A stretch of DNA of 54,463 bases from Sterolibacteriaceae bacterium (lineage in GTDB: Bacteria; Pseudomonadota; Gammaproteobacteria; Burkholderiales; Rhodocyclaceae): positions 1 to 54,463 of the forward strand of contig JANYCD010000018.1 of assembly GCA_025360425.1 (NCBI GenBank). Reading direction: 5' to 3'. The notes beneath the pieces are model-generated. The model was not told the DNA's origin. It saw only the letters and a list, made by a program, of their open reading frames with translations, and did not search any database. The stretch's first letter is position 1; each line of letters opens with the position of its first letter. A program made the position numbers and the translations under genes. Of the stretch, positions 46,286 to 54,463 are shown piece by piece.

Positions 46286-47119
46286 TCAGTTTTTCAACCA
46301 GGTGCGGGTAGCGATCCAGAGCTTGCGTACCGGCGTCAGGGCGATGCGGCGATCCAGCACCTGGCATCCGTCACGCTCGATCTCATCCAGCAAGGTGCGA
46401 TAGATTGCTGCCATGATCAGCCCGGCGCGCTGCGAATTTCGGTCTGCCTTTGCAAGCTGGGCAAAGGCAAGTGTGTAAGTGTCGCGTGCACGCGCGATCT
46501 GGAACCCCATCAGTGCCTTGAAAGCGGCGCTAAAGCGTGCATGCAGCAGGTCGGCATCGTCGACGCCGAAGCGTCGCATCTCGTCCTGGGGCAGATAGAT
46601 GCGACCGCGCCGGGCATCTTCGCCGACGTCGCGAATGATGTTGGTGAGCTGGAATGCCAGCCCAAGATCGTGCGCATACCCGCGCGTGTTGGGATCGGTG
46701 TAGCCAAAGATCTCCGCGGCAAGCAGGCCGACTACACTGGCAGCGCGGTAGCAGTAAAGATGCAGCGACTCAAAATCGGGATAACGGTTGATGTCGAGAT
46801 CCATCTCCATGCCGTCGATGATCTCAAGCAACTGCTCCTGTGGCAGCGTAAAACGCTGCAATGCAATTGCCAGCGCCTGCGTGACAGGATGGCTTGGTTT
46901 CCCGGCACCCAGCGCCGCAACCTCGGTACGCCACCACGCCAGCTTGCCCCGCGCCAGCGTCGAATCGGACGTTTCATCGACTGCATCATCCACTTCGCGG
47001 CAAAAGGCATACAGGGCGGTGATTGCCTGGCGGCGCTCAGGTGGCAGAAACAGAAAGCTGTAGTAGAAACTGGAGCCGCTGGCAGCGGCTTTTTTTTGGC
47101 AGTAATCGTCGGGATTCAT
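46286..47119 (-). CDS. hpnD: Presqualene diphosphate synthase HpnD
   Basis: 277 residues of the trans-isoprenyl diphosphate synthase head-to-head group. The two Asp-rich motifs are REVDDAVDE and DVGEDARRGRIYLPQDEM. SGSSFYYSFLFLPPERRQAI is the N-terminal signature. It couples two farnesyl diphosphates to presqualene diphosphate. The ATG at 47119 overlaps the hpnC stop (ATGA); the longer open frame before it belongs to hpnC. Confidence 0.94.
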   Translation of the reverse strand: MNPDDYCQKKAAASGSSFYYSFLFLPPERRQAITALYAFCREVDDAVDETSDSTLARGKLAWWRTEVAALGAGKPSHPVTQALAIALQRFTLPQEQLLEIIDGMEMDLDINRYPDFESLHLYCYRAASVVGLLAAEIFGYTDPNTRGYAHDLGLAFQLTNIIRDVGEDARRGRIYLPQDEMRRFGVDDADLLHARFSAAFKALMGFQIARARDTYTLAFAQLAKADRNSQRAGLIMAAIYRTLLDEIERDGCQVLDRRIALTPVRKLWIATRTWLKN

Positions 47120-47934
47120 CGGAATAGTGCGTGAGAAACAAGCGTTGGCCAATCCAGCACACCGAGTTGCGGACGGTGGCGGAACACGTCGTACTCGACC
47201 GACTCGATTTTTTGCAGAATGCGCAGTCCGCCGCCGACGATGGTTCTGATCTCCAGCCCGATGCGGCCAGGCAGCAGCCGTCCCAGCGGTGCGCCTGCCA
47301 GCATCAGTGCACGCGCCCGGTTAACTTCAAACTGCATCAGCGACCTCCAGTTATCGTTGCACAGTCGATTGGTCAATTGTAGTTCGGTAACGTCAAACCG
47401 AATCATGTCCTCCTGCGGCAGATAGATGCGGCCTTGCGGTCCCTTGCCAAGGTCAATGGCCACATCCTGCCAGTGATTGATCAATTGCAGGGCAGAACAG
47501 ATGGCATCGGAACGCACCAGGTTCTCCACCGAGTCGCGTTTGAACAATCGCAACAACAATCGACCAATCGGATCGGCCGAGCGGCGGCAATAGTCCATGA
47601 GCTCGGCGTGGGTGTCGTAACGATCCTTGACCACGTCCTGCGCAAAAGCGTCGAGCAGATCGCGGAATAGTTGCAACGGCAAATCGTGGGCCGCAATGAC
47701 GGGACGCAGACGCAAAAAAACCGGATGCTCTGTGTTTCTGTCCTGCGCAATGGCATCCAGTTCGCGTTCATATTCCTGCAGCCATTCGAGACGCTGCGCC
47801 GGTGCGAAATCACCCTCATCGGAAAAGTCGTCCGCGGTCCTCGCGAAGCTGTAGATCGCGGCTACCGGCTCCCGTAATTCCGGGGGCAGCAAAATGGACG
47901 CGACGGGGAAGTTTTCGTAGTGGCCGACGGACAT
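47116..47934 (-). CDS. hpnC: Hydroxysqualene synthase HpnC
   Basis: 272 residues related to HpnD, beginning MSVGHYENFPVASILLP, with motifs RTADDFSDEGD and DVAIDLGKGPQGRIYLPQED. It converts presqualene diphosphate to hydroxysqualene. It is the first gene of hpnCDE, which makes squalene for hopanoids; a squalene-hopene cyclase gene is not in the window. About 60 bases separate its start from the divergent tRNA-Leu gene. Confidence 0.94.
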   Translation of the reverse strand: MSVGHYENFPVASILLPPELREPVAAIYSFARTADDFSDEGDFAPAQRLEWLQEYERELDAIAQDRNTEHPVFLRLRPVIAAHDLPLQLFRDLLDAFAQDVVKDRYDTHAELMDYCRRSADPIGRLLLRLFKRDSVENLVRSDAICSALQLINHWQDVAIDLGKGPQGRIYLPQEDMIRFDVTELQLTNRLCNDNWRSLMQFEVNRARALMLAGAPLGRLLPGRIGLEIRTIVGGGLRILQKIESVEYDVFRHRPQLGVLDWPTLVSHALFR

Positions 47935-47993
47935 AAGACGGATGCAGCGCGGAGCCCACAGTATAGGTGGTTATCGGGTAAAATCGGCAGTAC

Positions 47994-48078
47994 GCGAGGG
48001 TGGCGGAATTGGTAGACGCACTGGATTTAGGTTCCAGCGGGGCAACCTGTGAGGGTTCGAGTCCCTTCTCTCGCACCA
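47994..48078 (+). tRNA. tRNA-Leu (UAG)
   Basis: 85 bases including an encoded CCA. The acceptor GCGAGGG pairs with CTCTCGC with one G-T pair, the anticodon stem is CTGGA/TCCAG around the loop TTTAGGT, giving anticodon UAG, and a long variable arm (CGGGGCAACCTGT) plus GGTTCGAGTCC T-arm complete a class II tRNA. A TAAAAT box at 47979-47984 is the likely -10. The tig gene starts 46 bases downstream. Confidence 0.97.
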
Positions 48079-48124
48079 GAGTCGCGCCAGCCCACCTTAT
48101 TTAGCAGCCTTTCAGGAATTTCTC

Positions 48125-49432
48125 ATGCAGACTCAAGACCAGACCGGCGCTGTCAGCGCCCTCGAACGCCGCATCGACATGACCGTGGCGATGGCCGATA
48201 TTGATCGCGAGGTTGAACAGCGTCTCAAGCACATGTCGAAGACGGTCAAGATGGCCGGCTTTCGCCCGGGCAAGGTGCCGTTCAAACTCGTGGCACAGCA
48301 GTATGGTTCGCAGGCCCGTTCCGAAGCGATAGGTGCCGCAGTCGAGAAGGTATTCGGTGAAAAGGTGCGCGAGCAAAAGCTGCGCATTGCCGGCTATCCG
48401 CGTATTGAACCCAAGAATACCGGCGAAGCCCAGCTCGAGTTTTCGGCTGTGTTCGAGGTTTATCCGGAAGTCGTTCTCGGCGACATCTCTGGACATGAAG
48501 TTGAAAAGCCGATTCTGACCGTAGGGGCTGCCGAGATCGACCAGACGATTGAAGTGCTGCGCAAGCAACGCACTACTTACGCGCCCGCCGGTCGTGGCAC
48601 GCAAAAGGATGATCGCGTCGTGATCGACTTTACCGGCCGCAAGAATGGCGCGGAATTCGAAGGCGGCAAGACCACCGACTTTGACGTTCAGGTGGGTGCC
48701 GGCCGCATGCTGCCGGACTTTGAGACGGCGCTTGAAGGCATGGTTGAGGGCGCAAGCAAAACCTTCGATGTGAAATTTCCCGACGACTACCACAGCAAGG
48801 ATCTGGCTGGCCAGACTGTCCAGTTCGATGTGACCTGCAAGAAGATCGAAGCACCGCAACTGCCGGAACTGGATGCCGAGTTTGCTCGTGCGCTGGGAAT
48901 TGCCGATGGCGATATCACCAAGATGCGCACCGAAGTCTCGGCCAATCTTGAACGGGAAGTGAAAAAGCGGCTCCAAGCCAAAATCAAGAATCAGGTCATG
49001 GATGCCTTGCTGGTGGTGAACCCGATCGAAGTGCCGAAGAGCCTGGTGGACATGGAGTCGCAGCAGATGGCGGAAGCCGCACTGAACGACCTTAAATCGC
49101 GCGGCATGCTGGCCAAGAATGTGCCGGTCGATCCATCATGGTTCACCGAGCAGGCAACGCGTCGGGTGAAGCTGGGCCTGATCCTCGCTGAACTGGTCAA
49201 GGCCAGGGAGCTGCATGCCAAGCCGGAAAATGTGCGGGCCATTGTTAATGATTTCGCCCAAACCTTTGAAGACCCGAAAGAAGTGGTGCGCTGGTATTAC
49301 ACCCAGCCGCAGCGGCTGGCCGAGGCGGAAGCGCTGGCCATCGAGAACAATGTGGTCGAATGGGCGCTGACCAATGCCAAGGTGACCGAAAAAGCGGTAG
49401 GTTTTGACGAACTGATGGGTAATGGCGCATGA
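48125..49432 (+). CDS. tig: Trigger factor (ribosome-associated chaperone, PPIase)
   Basis: 435 residues. The ribosome-binding signature is [12 protein letters not shown] in the N-terminal domain, the FKBP-type domain spans about 150-240 ([26 protein letters not shown]), and the rest is the helical chaperone body. An AGGAA site precedes the ATG. It opens the tig-clpP-clpX-lon order usual in Proteobacteria, with 31 bases to clpP. Confidence 0.97.
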   Translation: MQTQDQTGAVSALERRIDMTVAMADIDREVEQRLKHMSKTVKMAGFRPGKVPFKLVAQQYGSQARSEAIGAAVEKVFGEKVREQKLRIAGYPRIEPKNTGEAQLEFSAVFEVYPEVVLGDISGHEVEKPILTVGAAEIDQTIEVLRKQRTTYAPAGRGTQKDDRVVIDFTGRKNGAEFEGGKTTDFDVQVGAGRMLPDFETALEGMVEGASKTFDVKFPDDYHSKDLAGQTVQFDVTCKKIEAPQLPELDAEFARALGIADGDITKMRTEVSANLEREVKKRLQAKIKNQVMDALLVVNPIEVPKSLVDMESQQMAEAALNDLKSRGMLAKNVPVDPSWFTEQATRRVKLGLILAELVKARELHAKPENVRAIVNDFAQTFEDPKEVVRWYYTQPQRLAEAEALAIENNVVEWALTNAKVTEKAVGFDELMGNGA

Positions 49433-49463
49433 TGCTTTCCAACGCTACCGTAGAGAATCCGAC

Positions 49464-50111
49464 ATGAGACATAGTAACGACTGGGGAACCCACGCTTCGA
49501 TGGAACCGCAGGGCTTGGGTTTGGTGCCGATGGTTATCGAGACCAGCGGCCGTGGCGAGCGCGCCTACGACATTTACTCCCGCCTGCTGCGCGAACGCGT
49601 GGTTTTTCTGGTGGGGCCGGTCAATGACATCACCGCCAACATTGTGGTCGCCCAATTGCTGTTCCTCGAATCCGAAAATCCGGACAAGGAAATCTATTTC
49701 TACATCAATTCCCCCGGTGGCTCGGTGACTGCGGGCATGGCGATCTACGACACCATGCAATTCATCAAGCCCGACGTGTCAACGTTGTGTATCGGCCAGG
49801 CGGCTTCGATGGGCGCATTCCTGCTGGCAGCCGGTGCCAAGGGCAAGCGTTTTTGCCTGCCCAATTCGCGAGTGATGATTCACCAGCCGATGGGTGGTTT
49901 TCAGGGTCAGGCCTCGGATATCGAAATCCATGCCAAGGAAATTCTTTACCTGAAGCAGCGGCTTAACGAAATGCTGGCCAAGCATTCCGGGCAGCCGATC
50001 GACCGCATTGAACGCGATACCGACCGGGATAATTTCCTGTCGGCTGAGGCAGCGGTCGAGTACGGTCTGATCGACAAGGTGCTGAACAGTCGCGAACAGG
50101 CCACTGCCTGA
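49464..50111 (+). CDS. clpP: ATP-dependent Clp protease proteolytic subunit ClpP
   Basis: 215 residues. The triad is Ser115 (GQAASMGAF), His140 (VMIHQP) and Asp189 (ERDTDRD). It forms the two-ring degradation chamber served by ClpX, encoded 34 bases downstream. I choose the ATG at 49464; the earlier start at 49422 would overlap tig and lacks similarity. Confidence 0.97.
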   Translation: MRHSNDWGTHASMEPQGLGLVPMVIETSGRGERAYDIYSRLLRERVVFLVGPVNDITANIVVAQLLFLESENPDKEIYFYINSPGGSVTAGMAIYDTMQFIKPDVSTLCIGQAASMGAFLLAAGAKGKRFCLPNSRVMIHQPMGGFQGQASDIEIHAKEILYLKQRLNEMLAKHSGQPIDRIERDTDRDNFLSAEAAVEYGLIDKVLNSREQATA

Positions 50112-50145
50112 GTCGCTGGCCCAGCGATATTCACGGAGAGGAACG

Positions 50146-51411
<1,266 letters not shown>

Positions 51412-51415
51412 CACG

Positions 51416-51433
51416 GCGCCCCTGCTGGGGTGC
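51416..51433 (+). terminator. Hairpin after clpX, possible terminator
   Basis: GCGCCCC-tgct-GGGGTGC forms a seven-base-pair stem, followed by TTGAATTGTT, a T-rich but interrupted tail. Its last base is the first base of the lon heat-shock -35 box, so the end of the clpX message and the lon promoter abut. Confidence 0.5.
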
Positions 51434-51461
51434 TTGAATTGTTCCCTGGGCGCCCCCAAGT
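51433..51461 (+). promoter_or_regulatory. Sigma-32-type heat-shock promoter of lon
   Basis: CTTGAA, a 15-base spacer and CCCCAAGT match the RpoH consensus at six of six -35 positions and six of seven defined -10 positions. The expected start near 51468 leaves a leader of about 27 bases including the AAGGA ribosome site. Confidence 0.82.
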
Positions 51462-51494
51462 AGGCCCAAGGTTTCACTATAAAAGGACAAGGCT

Positions 51495-53912
51495 ATGTCA
51501 GGCCATCTCGATCTCCCCCAGGAGAAACTACAATTACCCCTGCTCCCGTTAAGGGATGTGGTGGTGTTTCCGCACATGGTCATTCCCCTGTTCGTGGGGC
51601 GGCCCAAGTCTATCAAGGCGCTGGAACTGGCCATGGAATCGGGCAAGAGCATCCTGCTGGTGGCGCAGAAATCTGCCGCCAAGGACGAGCCCGACGCCAG
51701 CGACCTCTATCGCATCGGTTGCATCTCTAACATTCTGCAAATGCTCAAGCTGCCTGACGGCACCGTCAAGGTACTGGTAGAAGGCGCCCAGCGCGCCAAC
51801 GTCGAGTCCATCAGCGACCAGGGCGGCGTCTTCATGGGCGAAGTGACGCCGGTGGTGACCGACGAGCAAGGCAACAACGAAGTCGAGGCCATGCGTCGCG
51901 CCATCCTGGCGCAGTTCGACCAATACGTAAAACTGAACAAGAAGATTCCGCCCGAGATCCTCACGTCCCTGGCGGGCATCGAAGAAGCCGGTCGTCTCGC
52001 CGATACCATCGCCGCGCATTTGCCGCTCAAGCTGGAACTCAAGCAGGAAGTGCTTGAACTTTTCGACGTGGGCGCGCGCCTGGAAAAACTGCTTGGTCAG
52101 CTCGAAGCCGAACTCGACATCCTTCAGGTCGAGAAGCGCATCCGTGGCCGCGTCAAACGGCAGATGGAAAAAAGCCAGCGCGAGTACTACCTCAACGAGC
52201 AGGTCAAGGCCATCCAGAAAGAACTGGGCGAAGGCGAAGAGGGTGCCGATCTCGACGAAGTCGAAAAGAAGATCAAGACCTCCGGCATGAGCAAGGAAGC
52301 CATGGCGAAGGCGACTTCGGAAATGAAGAAGCTCAAGCTCATGTCGCCCATGTCGGCCGAAGCAACGGTGGTGCGCAACTACGTTGAAACCCTGCTCGGC
52401 TTGCCGTGGAAAAAGAAATCGCGCATATCCAAGGATCTCTCCGTCGCCGAAAAAACGCTTGATTCGGATCACTACGGTTTGGAGAAGGTCAAGGAACGCA
52501 TCGTCGAATACCTGGCCGTGCAGCAGCGTGTCGACAAGCTGAAAGCACCGATCCTTTGCCTGGTTGGCCCGCCCGGCGTGGGCAAGACTTCGCTCGGCCA
52601 ATCCATCGCCAAGGCCACCAATCGCAAATTCATCCGCATGGCCTTGGGCGGCGTGCGCGACGAAGCCGAGATTCGCGGCCATCGCCGCACCTACATCGGC
52701 TCCATGCCCGGCAAGATCTTGCAAAACATGAGCAAGGTCGGCGTGCGCAATCCACTGTTCCTACTCGACGAAGTCGACAAGATGGGTCAGGACTTCCGTG
52801 GCGATCCTTCATCGGCGCTGCTCGAAGTGCTCGACCCCGAGCAGAACCACACCTTCCAGGATCATTACATCGAGGTCGACTTCGATCTCTCCGATGTGAT
52901 GTTCGTGGCGACGGCCAACACCCTCAATATCCCGGCGGCGCTGCTCGATCGGATGGAAGTCATTCGCCTGTCGGGTTACACCGAAGACGAAAAGGTCAAC
53001 ATCGCCTTGCGTTATCTGCTGCCCAAGCAGATGAAGAACAACGGCATCAAGATGAACGAGCTGTCGGTGACCGAAGACGCCCTGCGCGACATCGTGCGTT
53101 ACTACACGCGTGAAGCCGGCGTTCGTTCATTGGAACGGGACATCTCCAAGATCTGCCGCAAGGTGGTGAAGAGCCTGGTGCTCAAGGCGCGCAAGAACAA
53201 GATTATTGTCAACGACAAGAACCTCGACAAGTTCCTCGGTGTGCGTCGCTACAGCTTTGGCATGGCCGAAAAGGAAAATCAGGTTGGCCAGGTCACCGGC
53301 CTGGCGTGGACCGAAGTCGGCGGCGAGTTGCTCACCATCGAAGCCGTAACGCTGCCCGGCAAGGGCAAGACCATGACCACCGGTAAACTCGGCGAAGTCA
53401 TGCAGGAGTCGATCCAGGCTGCGCTGTCCGTGGTGCGCAGGCGCAGCAAGCAGTTGGGCATTGCCGAAGACTTCTACCAGAAGTCCGACCTGCACATTCA
53501 CTTGCCCGAAGGCGCGACACCCAAGGATGGACCAAGTGCCGGTGCCGCAATTGTCACCGCGCTGGTCTCGGCGCTGACCGGTATCCCGGTGCGTGCCGAC
53601 GTGGCCATGACCGGAGAGATCACGCTGCGTGGCGAAGTGCTGCCGATCGGCGGCCTCAAAGAAAAATTGCTGGCAGCCGTTCGCGGTGGCATTCGCACCG
53701 CATTGATTCCGGAAGAAAATGTCAAGGACCTCGCCGAAATTTCGGACAGCATCAAGAACCGGATCGAGATCCTGCCCGTCCGATGGATCGACAAGGTGCT
53801 GGAGCTCGCGCTGGAACGTGTTCCCCAGCCTCTGCCGGAATCGGTTGAGACGCCAGCCAAACCAGTCGTGGCGACCGAGGAAGGTGTAGTCGGCGGTATC
53901 GTGACTCACTGA
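51495..53912 (+). CDS. lon: ATP-dependent protease Lon (LonA)
   Basis: 805 residues with the LonA layout: substrate-binding N-domain ([20 protein letters not shown]), long helical region, AAA+ module with [10 protein letters not shown], and the C-terminal protease with Ser681 (KDGPSAGAA) and Lys724 (GGLKEK). It degrades misfolded and regulatory proteins in the cytoplasm. A heat-shock promoter precedes it, and tRNA-Val follows after 59 bases. Confidence 0.98.
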   Translation: MSGHLDLPQEKLQLPLLPLRDVVVFPHMVIPLFVGRPKSIKALELAMESGKSILLVAQKSAAKDEPDASDLYRIGCISNILQMLKLPDGTVKVLVEGAQRANVESISDQGGVFMGEVTPVVTDEQGNNEVEAMRRAILAQFDQYVKLNKKIPPEILTSLAGIEEAGRLADTIAAHLPLKLELKQEVLELFDVGARLEKLLGQLEAELDILQVEKRIRGRVKRQMEKSQREYYLNEQVKAIQKELGEGEEGADLDEVEKKIKTSGMSKEAMAKATSEMKKLKLMSPMSAEATVVRNYVETLLGLPWKKKSRISKDLSVAEKTLDSDHYGLEKVKERIVEYLAVQQRVDKLKAPILCLVGPPGVGKTSLGQSIAKATNRKFIRMALGGVRDEAEIRGHRRTYIGSMPGKILQNMSKVGVRNPLFLLDEVDKMGQDFRGDPSSALLEVLDPEQNHTFQDHYIEVDFDLSDVMFVATANTLNIPAALLDRMEVIRLSGYTEDEKVNIALRYLLPKQMKNNGIKMNELSVTEDALRDIVRYYTREAGVRSLERDISKICRKVVKSLVLKARKNKIIVNDKNLDKFLGVRRYSFGMAEKENQVGQVTGLAWTEVGGELLTIEAVTLPGKGKTMTTGKLGEVMQESIQAALSVVRRRSKQLGIAEDFYQKSDLHIHLPEGATPKDGPSAGAAIVTALVSALTGIPVRADVAMTGEITLRGEVLPIGGLKEKLLAAVRGGIRTALIPEENVKDLAEISDSIKNRIEILPVRWIDKVLELALERVPQPLPESVETPAKPVVATEEGVVGGIVTH

Positions 53913-53971
53913 CCACAATCTGTTGCTGGTAAAATCGCGGCTGCTTCGGCGGCCGCGATGCTGTCAGCATC

Positions 53972-54047
53972 GGGTGCTTAGCTCAGTTGGTAGAGCGTCG
54001 CCTTTACACGGCGAATGTCGGCGGTTCGAGCCCGTCAGCACCCACCA
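53972..54047 (+). tRNA. tRNA-Val (UAC)
   Basis: 76 bases including the encoded CCA. GGGTGCT pairs with AGCACCC, the D-arm has AGCTCAGTTGGTAGAGC, the anticodon arm is TCGCC-TTTACAC-GGCGA giving UAC, and the T-arm is GGCGGTTCGAGCCCGTC. A TAAAAT box at 53930-53935 may be its -10, placed between the lon stop and the gene. Confidence 0.97.
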
Positions 54048-54069
54048 AGTTCCACTCCTAGAAACTCCG

Positions 54070-54104
54070 AAAACCCGCACAGTACCAGGCTCTGCGGGTT
54101 TTTT
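54070..54104 (+). terminator. Rho-independent terminator after tRNA-Val
   Basis: AAAACCCGCA and TGCGGGTTTT form a perfect ten-base-pair stem with a 13-base loop, followed by further T residues. It ends the tRNA-Val transcript. Confidence 0.9.
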
Positions 54105-54228
54105 ATCGCCTATGACGTCCCACTCGCCCATCGACATCCGGCCGGAATGGAGGCAACATATGAGGTGCCATATATGGGTCGAGAACTGCCATAACAATGT
54201 TGAAGTTTTGATACGCTCCGTGCGTCAA

Positions 54229-54463
54229 TCACTTGGCAGCAATCTTGGGTTTTTCAATTTTTCGAACATTCGCTTGATGCGGATGGTAGTACTGATCAAT
54301 AAGAATTTTTTGCCACGTAATGCCGGCTGGGCAAGGTACTGCTGTTACGTATGAGGAGCCTTTATCGGGAAAACATTTATATGCAAATTGGGCATTGACT
54401 TTCCCCGAAAAACACAAGCCAATGAAGGGCAGCATAGCGACGAACATTTTTTTACTGAGTTGC
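54229..54463 (-). CDS. Small secreted protein, DUF4124-like (5' end beyond window)
   Basis: The frame is open to the window edge. An internal ATG at 54447 begins a hydrophobic MFVAMLPFIGLCFSGKVNA signal, but two Lys codons directly upstream (SKKM) look like the signal's basic start, so the true start probably lies outside. The mature part QFAYKCFPDKGSSYVTAVPCPAG has the Tyr-Lys-Cys and Pro-Cys-Pro pattern of DUF4124-like periplasmic proteins, usually of unknown function, and a basic C-terminus. Confidence 0.65.
   Translation of the reverse strand, partial: QLSKKMFVAMLPFIGLCFSGKVNAQFAYKCFPDKGSSYVTAVPCPAGITWQKILIDQYYHPHQANVRKIEKPKIAAK

Noticed and set aside
51549-52724. 391-codon minus-strand frame opposite lon
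   Set aside because: Shadow of lon codon structure, rich in His/Phe/Gly without motifs.

Overview
The window looks like chromosomal DNA of a high-GC betaproteobacterium, most plausibly a Rhodocyclales/Nitrosomonadales-type environmental organism. The assignment rests on gene content: the tig-clpP-clpX-lon block, hpnCDE squalene genes, a phasin, an Ada/AlkB alkylation-repair operon, a type IV pilin and betaproteobacterial-type DUF proteins. No rRNA or other marker here fixes genus or species. Most of the sequence is ordinary core genome; a few spots look like recent accessory DNA or decay.

Layout. 1-1100: the 5' end of a type IV pilin gene, an AT-rich gap and a decayed vapBC toxin-antitoxin pair. 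1.2-11 kb: metabolic and hypothetical genes in mixed orientation (NamZ-type muramidase, DOMON-like protein, SDR reductase, Na/Ca exchanger-like carrier, DUF1993, carboxylesterase, TauE/SafE permease, epoxide hydrolase, DNA polymerase IV). 11-16 kb: a lipoprotein and a tightly coupled alkylation-repair operon, ada - 2OG oxygenase - alkB - HhH-GPD glycosylase - VTT membrane protein, with an Ada-box-like site upstream. 16-21.3 kb: a deleted DHA2 transporter remnant, a TonB-like protein and, divergent from it, a 1051-residue membrane protein combining a small N-terminal domain, about 540 residues of octad E/R/A-rich helix, one membrane span and an AsmA-like domain. 21.3-23.5 kb: a proline-rich small protein and a phosphatase/NYN-RNase pair. 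23.6-29.4 kb: dinG, a circularly permuted ATP-grasp-like protein, and mobB-moeA-moaD-moaE, all co-directional. 29.4-34.4 kb: a phasin, and a hybrid histidine kinase coupled to a response regulator-diguanylate cyclase. 34.5-42 kb: clpB with a sigma-32-type promoter, tag, a methyltransferase, tesA and a ybbA-like ATPase whose start codons overlap head to head, and a molybdopterin oxidoreductase. 42-44.7 kb: an intact vapBC with a palindromic operator and a class III adenylate cyclase of visibly lower GC, flanked by gene-poor DNA. 45-54.4 kb: hpnC-hpnD-hpnE, tRNA-Leu(UAG), tig-clpP-clpX-lon, tRNA-Val(UAC), and the end of a small secreted protein gene.

Functional themes are protein quality control (ClpB, trigger factor, ClpXP, Lon), alkylation damage repair (Ada, AlkB, two glycosylases), molybdenum cofactor assembly together with a likely user of the cofactor, hopanoid precursor synthesis, and nucleotide second-messenger signalling (a c-di-GMP synthase and a cAMP-type cyclase). 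The best candidates for something undescribed are the octad-helix/AsmA fusion protein, the permuted ATP-grasp-like protein translationally coupled to mobB, and the unassigned 2OG oxygenase inside the Ada operon. All functions are read from motifs and context; no database search was run.
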